Below, piece by piece: positions 7,203-12,500 of a stretch of DNA of 12,500 nt. Source of the stretch: Neocallimastix lanati (nom. inval.). Its lineage: Eukaryota; Neocallimastigomycota; Neocallimastigomycetes; Neocallimastigales; Neocallimastigaceae. The position numbers and the translations under genes were made by a program. The stretch's first letter is position 1; the number at the start of each line of letters is the position of its first letter. The stretch covers positions 322,501-335,000 of the forward strand of contig JACVTC010000097.1 in the NCBI GenBank assembly GCA_016946835.1. Reading direction: 5' to 3'. The notes under the pieces are model-generated. The model was not told the origin of the DNA. It did not search any database and saw only the letters and a program-made list of their open reading frames with translations.

Positions 7203-8059
7203 CCTATTTAAAGTTTAGTGTAATCCATTTGAATTTGAGATTTGAATTAACAATAAAAAGTTGTCATTTGTCTTTTAAAAGATGTACAAATATTATTAAA
7301 TTATATTTTATATTTTATTGTTCATTTTATAAAAATGAATATTATGCTTTAAGTTATTTAACAAAAAATAAAAATTAATACTTTCCAAAAATATTTTAGT
7401 TTATTTTCACTCGTAAATAAGTATTATGCAAATGTAATATATAATGTTAAACTAGTTTTTATAACTTTAAAAATAAATATTTTAATAAAAAAATATTAGA
7501 ATTTTTTATTTAATATCATCCTAAATGTATGACTTTACTCATAATTTAAAATTAAAAATATTTTTCTTTAATCATGCGCCACACTATATATATACGCTAC
7601 TACAATAAAATAAATGGACATAATAAATTATTTCAACCATTAGTATTTTTACATTTTTTCTTTATGTCCAAAAAATATATAAGATAAATACTATAATAAT
7701 ATAATAATAAATAATATTTCAAAGAATTAGAAATTAGAAATATCTTATTTCTCTTTTTTCTAACTTTACTTCTCAATAAAAAGATCAATTCTTATAAGAA
7801 GTTTACATATTAGAAATAGATAAAACTATAAATCAATCCTTAAAGAATATTACTACTACTCTAATAGAGAGAAATTAAATATTGAATAAAGCTAATTTTA
7901 AATTAATATAATTAAAAATCCTTTGATATCCAGGTAGACATTAATCTATTGCTAATATATTTAACATATAATATTAATAGTATTATTTAATGTTTTATCC
8001 AAATTGCATTTATCGTATAATGTGTAATAAAGATATATAATAAATATATTACAATATTC
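7203..8059. other. AT-rich spacer between minisatellite and ankyrin gene, no gene seen
   Basis: No frame of interest. Small symmetric elements are TCTTTTAAAAGA (7271-7282) and TTCTTATAAGAA (7789-7800), both perfect 12 bp palindromes, and TGGACATAA (7615-7623) matched by TTATGTCCA (7662-7670). A short GC patch, ATGCGCCACAC, lies near 7574. Confidence 0.5.
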
Positions 8060-8262
8060 AAAAAAAAAAAAAAAAAAAAAAAAGAAAAGCATTACAGCTT
8101 TTAAAATTTTAAAAAGAGATTCAATTTTCAATTAATTTATAATATAGATTATAAAAGATTATAATTAATTGTTATTTATTATTGAAAAATATTTATATAT
8201 TATTAATAAATAAACAAAAAAAAAATTGCGGATATAAAAAAAAAAAAAAAAAAAAAAAAATA
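8060..8262 (+). promoter_or_regulatory. Probable promoter and 5' leader of the ankyrin-repeat gene
   Basis: Contains A24 at 8060-8083, a TATAAAAG sequence at 8150-8157 about 106 bases before the start codon, and A25 at 8236-8260 that ends two bases before the ATG. In AT-rich DNA the TATA-like match is weak evidence. The two A tracts would disfavour nucleosomes, and the second probably lies in the mRNA leader. The reading frame of the gene is open back to a TAA at 8152, with no earlier ATG. Confidence 0.4.
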
Positions 8263-11200
8263 ATGAGTAGTTTTGATAGAAAAATAGGTCAATTAAAAAC
8301 ATTTATAGAACAAAAAGACTATGAAAATATAATTTCATTTATTAATCATTACACTGAAGCTATAAATGAACCATGCTATGAAGGAAAAACTCTTTTACAA
8401 TTATTAATCGAAAATAGGATTGATAATGAAGAAATATATAATGAATTATATATAAAGAAGGCAATATTTGAAATAAGCGATTTTTCTGATAATAAAAATG
8501 ATCTTTTTTATAATAATATTGGTTTAATTAAATCAATAATTAATCATGGTTTTTATATAATAGATGTAAGAAAAAAAAAACAATTTATTAAACATATTGA
8601 TAAACCGTTATTTTTTTTTATCAAAAAAGGTAACAATGATATGGTTAAAAAACTTTTAGAGAATGGTGCTAATATAGAAGACGTTGATGAAAAAACTGGT
8701 TTCACACCTTTTTTTTATACAATTAAATGTTCCAAATTTGATACATTTCGATTATTATTAAATGATTATCATAATAATTTAACCACTGAAGAAAAACAAA
8801 ACTTATTAATGTATATGAGGGGTAAATTTTTAAGGACTCGTACAAGAAACAGAAAACTCGAAACAAAAAAAAGTGAAGTGTTTCAATGTTTTGCTGATAT
8901 GGATAATATTATTAATAATTGTGAAACAACTGAATTAAATAATGAAAATCTTGAAAATGGAAAAAAAGAAAAAAAAGATGTAACTTACCAATTAATAACA
9001 GCAATTGATCAAAAAGATTGTGAAAAGATAATAAATATTCTTAGTCAATCGAATAATATTGATACAAAAACATTTTTTAATGATTTAGATTTAACAATGG
9101 ATATGGCAATGAAGAATAGTATCAATAATAAAGAATTATATGATTTTATCATTAAAAAGGGAGCCATAATTAATTCATACTTTTTTAAGAAAAGAAAAGG
9201 GAAAAATGACTTTTCAAAATATATTGAAAATAATAGTGGATTAATAAAGTCTATTATTGAAAATGGATTTTATATTTTTGTTATTGATGATCATAGAAAT
9301 GAAGAAAAGAGGTATATTAGTGATCCATTAAAATTTTTTAAAGAAAAAAACTTGGATGAAATTGTTAAAGTTCTTTTAGATAATAAAGCGTCTCTTTTTG
9401 AAATAGATAATGATATTCAAGTTAGAAACAAACCGTTTATTAATAAATTAAATGACCCTTCAAAAATGGATAAAAATATTGAAAATAAATTATTAGAATG
9501 TATTGACCATAAGAATTATAAAGAAATTATTAATATTTTTTATCAATCTGGTATTGATGATATTAATAAATTATATAGTGATAAAAGGACAGTAATGGAT
9601 ATTTTATTAGACAAAAAAATTGATAACAAAGAAGTATTTGATTTTATTATTAAACATAAAGGTTTTATTAATAATTATTATTTAAATAGTAATCGTTGTG
9701 AACTTATTGAAAGTAATATTGGATTAATCAGATCTATTATTGAAAATGGATTTTATATTAAAAAGTTTAACAAAGAAATAATCCATATTAATACGCCATT
9801 AATTTTCTTTATAGAAAAAAAATTGAATGGAATGGTTAAAGTTCTTTTAAGAAACAAAGCCTATATTGAAGAAACTGATGAAAATGGTGAGACACCCTTA
9901 TTTCAAACAATAAAAAGTGAAAATTATGAGATTTTCGAATTATTATTACATCAATATCAAGCTGATATTACTAAAATAAATAAAAAAAATCAAACATTAT
10001 TAATGCTTGCTATTAATTGTAGTAAAGTTAAAATCAATCCATTTATTATTGAATTGAAAAAACAAGAATGGGAAAATGCATTAGAAATGAGGTCAGAGTT
10101 TTTTACTACTGATAATATAAATAGTATGAATGCTATCATGAAAAATGAAGATCCATTAGCATTAGCAATACGAAAAAATGATTATGAAAAAATTATGATA
10201 ATTATTAATCAATTTACTAGTGCTACTATAAATAATTTGTATGCTGATGGGAAAACAATTATGAGTATCATGATTGAATTTATTGTTAATTCAAAAGATA
10301 TCTATGATCTGTTGTTTGAAAAAGGCGCCTACATTGATAGATTTTTTTTAAAATTTGAAAATCTTAAATTAATAAATAAAAACAATGGATTAATGGAATC
10401 TATGGTCCAGAATGGCTTTTATACTAATATTTTTGGTTATAAAATTTCCTTTATAGATACACCACTTATATTCTTCACCAAACTTGGTAAAATAGATTTA
10501 ATTCAAAATTTATTAAAAAACGGTTCTTCCCCTAATGAAGTAGATGCTTATGGATTAACACCAATATTTTATGCTATTGATCATCAAAATGTTCGTATCG
10601 TTAAATTATTGCATAATAGAGAAGCGGACATGTCAAAAAAAAATCACTTAAATGAGACGCCATTAGAGTATGCAAAAAAATTATCAAAAAGATCAAGATA
10701 CAAAAATGATAGAATGAATGAAATATTATCTTTTTTAGAAGAACAAATTTCAAATAATTTCGAAAGATTAATTTATATAAAAAGACAATTAATAAGTGCT
10801 ATTCATCAAAAAGATTCGAATGAAATTATAAATATTCTTGAACAATCCAATATTGATATTAATTATAAATTTAATAAGAGATATTCGGTAATGGATATGA
10901 TTATAGATAATAGGATTAACGATAAAAAGGTATTTGATTTTCTTATTAAAAAGCAAAGTAGTATTAATGATTTAGAGGATCGTAGTGAACTCATTAAAAA
11001 TAATTTGGGATTGATTCAATCTATTATTAAATATGGATGCTATGTCAGTCATAGTAAAGGTGAAGTAATATATATCAATAATCCATTAATGTTCTTTATA
11101 GGAAAAAAAATGAATGGAATTGTTAAAGTTCTTTTAGAAAATAAAGCTTCGTTAGAAGAAGTGGATGATAATGGTAATACCCCACTATTCCAGGCTATTA

Positions 11201-12500
11201 AGAAAAAAAATTATGAAATTTTTGATTTATTGATCCATCAATATCCTATTGATATTACTAAAAGAAATAAAAATGATAAAACTCCCTTAATGTATGCCAT
11301 TTTTCATGGAGAAAAAAAATTTGATCCATTTGCTATTGAATTAAAAAGAATAGAAAAAATAGGTAAGGATACTACCATTGATACTGGTACAGATGGTCTC
11401 ATGATAAAAAACGATCCATTAGAAATAGCCATATACCAGAACAATGATAAAAAAATTATGTCTATCATCAACCAATATACTACAGATGATATTAATGAGC
11501 CTAATATTTTTGGAAAACCGATTATGAGTATATTAATTGAGAATAATGTAGGCTCGAAAGCTATTTATGATTTATTATTTGATAAAAAAGCTTCTATTGA
11601 TGAAAATCTTTTCAAAAGTAATGATTCCTATTTAATTAGTAGAAATAATGGATTAATTGAATCGATAGCTTCTAATGGATTTTATGTTACAAATGATCAA
11701 AATATTATAACCTGTATTACTGAACCGGTGATATTTTTCACTAAAATTGGAAATAAAGCTATTGTTAAAAAATTATTAGATAAGAAGTGTTCGCCGAATG
11801 AAATGGATTCATTTGGGTTTACCCCTATTTTTTATGCTATCAGCTATCAAAAGATTGAAGTATTTGATTTGCTACTTGAATATGAAGCTGACCTTGCTAT
11901 AAAAACAAATCGTCTCAATCTAACCCCGTTGACCTACGCCATTGGAATTTCTAGATCTAAAATATTTGAAAAAAGACGCATTCAACCATATGATAAAATG
12001 CTTAGATATATGAATAATTATCTGAAAATAGATAATCTCGATAATTTTCCACTCGGAGATGCATTAAAATTACTAAAAATTAATTATATATTATTTAAAT
12101 TAAAAAATAAAGGAAAAGGTAAGAGAAAGGAGAATGAAGAGAGATACCATCATCCAGATAATGATAACAGTAATCAATTAGAAAGTAAAGAAGATTCCTA
12201 TAATGATGATGATAGTAGTAATGCTAATGATATAGAAAAAATTGATGATCAAGGGAATATGTTACTTTTAAAACTTGTTAAGAATTCTAATTCAGATATA
12301 AGAATGATTGAAAATTTACTTTCTTCCGGAGCAAATGTAAACTATTGTGACGATGACAATAAAACGCCACTGATTTATGCCGTTGAAAATGAAGATATAG
12401 AGCTTGTAAAATTACTTATCAAATATAAAGCTGATATTAATTATGAAGTTTGTGGAAGGACACCTTTAAAATTGGCTATTAAGAAAAATAATATAGATAT
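8263..12500 (+). CDS. Partial giant ankyrin-type repeat protein, 1,412 residues in window
   Basis: One frame runs without a stop from ATG 8263 to the right edge; the C-terminus is missing and no intron is visible. There is no signal peptide or membrane segment, so a cytosolic or nuclear scaffold is likely. Six supermodules begin near residues 10, 243, 409, 630, 842 and 1051. Each starts with a helical pair like xLxxAIxQKDxEKIINIL, has a hallmark G-L-I-x-S-I-I-x-x-G-F-Y (starts at residues 87, 326, 487, 709, 916, 1130), then a PLIFF-type helix and V-K-x-L-L-x-N-x-A. Clear ankyrin signatures (G-x-T-P-L/I-F) occur near 146, 542, 764, 971 and 1185. Module 2 lacks its last two repeats. Residues ~1281-1330 are a Lys- then Asp/Asn/Ser-rich linker, and 1331-1412 are more canonical ankyrin repeats (KTPLIYAVENEDIELVKLLI). 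Ankyrin arrays bind proteins; the partner here is unknown. G+C is about one fifth, rising to about 30-40% in places near 11820-11940. Confidence 0.85.
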   Translation, partial: MSSFDRKIGQLKTFIEQKDYENIISFINHYTEAINEPCYEGKTLLQLLIENRIDNEEIYNELYIKKAIFEISDFSDNKNDLFYNNIGLIKSIINHGFYIIDVRKKKQFIKHIDKPLFFFIKKGNNDMVKKLLENGANIEDVDEKTGFTPFFYTIKCSKFDTFRLLLNDYHNNLTTEEKQNLLMYMRGKFLRTRTRNRKLETKKSEVFQCFADMDNIINNCETTELNNENLENGKKEKKDVTYQLITAIDQKDCEKIINILSQSNNIDTKTFFNDLDLTMDMAMKNSINNKELYDFIIKKGAIINSYFFKKRKGKNDFSKYIENNSGLIKSIIENGFYIFVIDDHRNEEKRYISDPLKFFKEKNLDEIVKVLLDNKASLFEIDNDIQVRNKPFINKLNDPSKMDKNIENKLLECIDHKNYKEIINIFYQSGIDDINKLYSDKRTVMDILLDKKIDNKEVFDFIIKHKGFINNYYLNSNRCELIESNIGLIRSIIENGFYIKKFNKEIIHINTPLIFFIEKKLNGMVKVLLRNKAYIEETDENGETPLFQTIKSENYEIFELLLHQYQADITKINKKNQTLLMLAINCSKVKINPFIIELKKQEWENALEMRSEFFTTDNINSMNAIMKNEDPLALAIRKNDYEKIMIIINQFTSATINNLYADGKTIMSIMIEFIVNSKDIYDLLFEKGAYIDRFFLKFENLKLINKNNGLMESMVQNGFYTNIFGYKISFIDTPLIFFTKLGKIDLIQNLLKNGSSPNEVDAYGLTPIFYAIDHQNVRIVKLLHNREADMSKKNHLNETPLEYAKKLSKRSRYKNDRMNEILSFLEEQISNNFERLIYIKRQLISAIHQKDSNEIINILEQSNIDINYKFNKRYSVMDMIIDNRINDKKVFDFLIKKQSSINDLEDRSELIKNNLGLIQSIIKYGCYVSHSKGEVIYINNPLMFFIGKKMNGIVKVLLENKASLEEVDDNGNTPLFQAIKKKNYEIFDLLIHQYPIDITKRNKNDKTPLMYAIFHGEKKFDPFAIELKRIEKIGKDTTIDTGTDGLMIKNDPLEIAIYQNNDKKIMSIINQYTTDDINEPNIFGKPIMSILIENNVGSKAIYDLLFDKKASIDENLFKSNDSYLISRNNGLIESIASNGFYVTNDQNIITCITEPVIFFTKIGNKAIVKKLLDKKCSPNEMDSFGFTPIFYAISYQKIEVFDLLLEYEADLAIKTNRLNLTPLTYAIGISRSKIFEKRRIQPYDKMLRYMNNYLKIDNLDNFPLGDALKLLKINYILFKLKNKGKGKRKENEERYHHPDNDNSNQLESKEDSYNDDDSSNANDIEKIDDQGNMLLLKLVKNSNSDIRMIENLLSSGANVNYCDDDNKTPLIYAVENEDIELVKLLIKYKADINYEVCGRTPLKLAIKKNNID
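8290..11952 (+). repeat. Six diverged ~0.5-0.7 kb coding supermodules within the ankyrin gene
   Basis: Hallmark spacing is 239, 161, 222, 207 and 214 residues. Modules 3 and 5 resemble each other most (both have NYEIF(E/D)LL(L/I)HQY and DITK). Modules 4 and 6 share SPNE(V/M)D and G(L/F)TPIFYAI. This implies a two-module unit of about 425 residues (1.27 kb) that was itself duplicated. Confidence 0.75.

Noticed and set aside
374-8262. tRNA, rRNA or snRNA genes
   Set aside because: No T-arm, anticodon arm or conserved rRNA/snRNA words were found by eye; a covariance-model scan would be decisive.
8263-12500. Viral origin of the ankyrin gene (large DNA virus)
   Set aside because: Ankyrin giants also occur in large DNA viruses, but the neighbouring ~8 kb of satellite-rich, gene-free DNA and the secreted-protein gene fit a fungal nuclear genome better.

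Overview
This window looks like nuclear DNA from a very AT-rich eukaryote. An anaerobic gut fungus (Neocallimastigomycota: Piromyces, Neocallimastix, Anaeromyces and relatives) is the best guess. The support is a long intergenic stretch with only about one G or C in ten bases, many 20-38 nt A or T homopolymers, a small cysteine-rich secreted protein, and a huge intronless ankyrin-type protein built from A/T-ending codons. Dictyostelium-like amoebae are the main alternative. The assignment is inference from style; no marker gene is present.

Layout: (1) Bases 1-373, minus strand, hold the 5' part of a gene for a secreted six-cysteine protein that leaves the window on the left. (2) Bases 374-8262 are almost 8 kb of gene-poor DNA. 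They hold a T-rich low-complexity block (about 430-1080), many long homopolymers and microsatellites, several perfect hairpins, small tandem arrays, a GC-richer island with possible coding debris (2157-2580), and a degenerate copy of the N-terminus of the first gene's family (6271-6408). That copy directly precedes a nested satellite: pentamer arrays inside ~95 bp units, then ten copies of a 52 bp unit in exact register (6451-7202). (3) Bases 8263-12500, plus strand, are one uninterrupted frame of 1,412 codons that leaves the window on the right. It encodes a degenerate ankyrin-repeat protein with six copies of a ~160-240 residue supermodule, followed by an acidic linker and more canonical ankyrin repeats.

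The two genes diverge from the shared AT-rich spacer. Both start codons sit on or next to a poly(A) tract in the sense strand (A11 abutting one ATG, A25 two bases before the other), suggesting a common style of 5' leader. Nothing indicates that they share a pathway. Both are partial and neither lies on a minus-to-plus complete ORF, so simple start-to-stop ORF calling misses them. No rRNA, tRNA, CRISPR or transposase gene was recognised.
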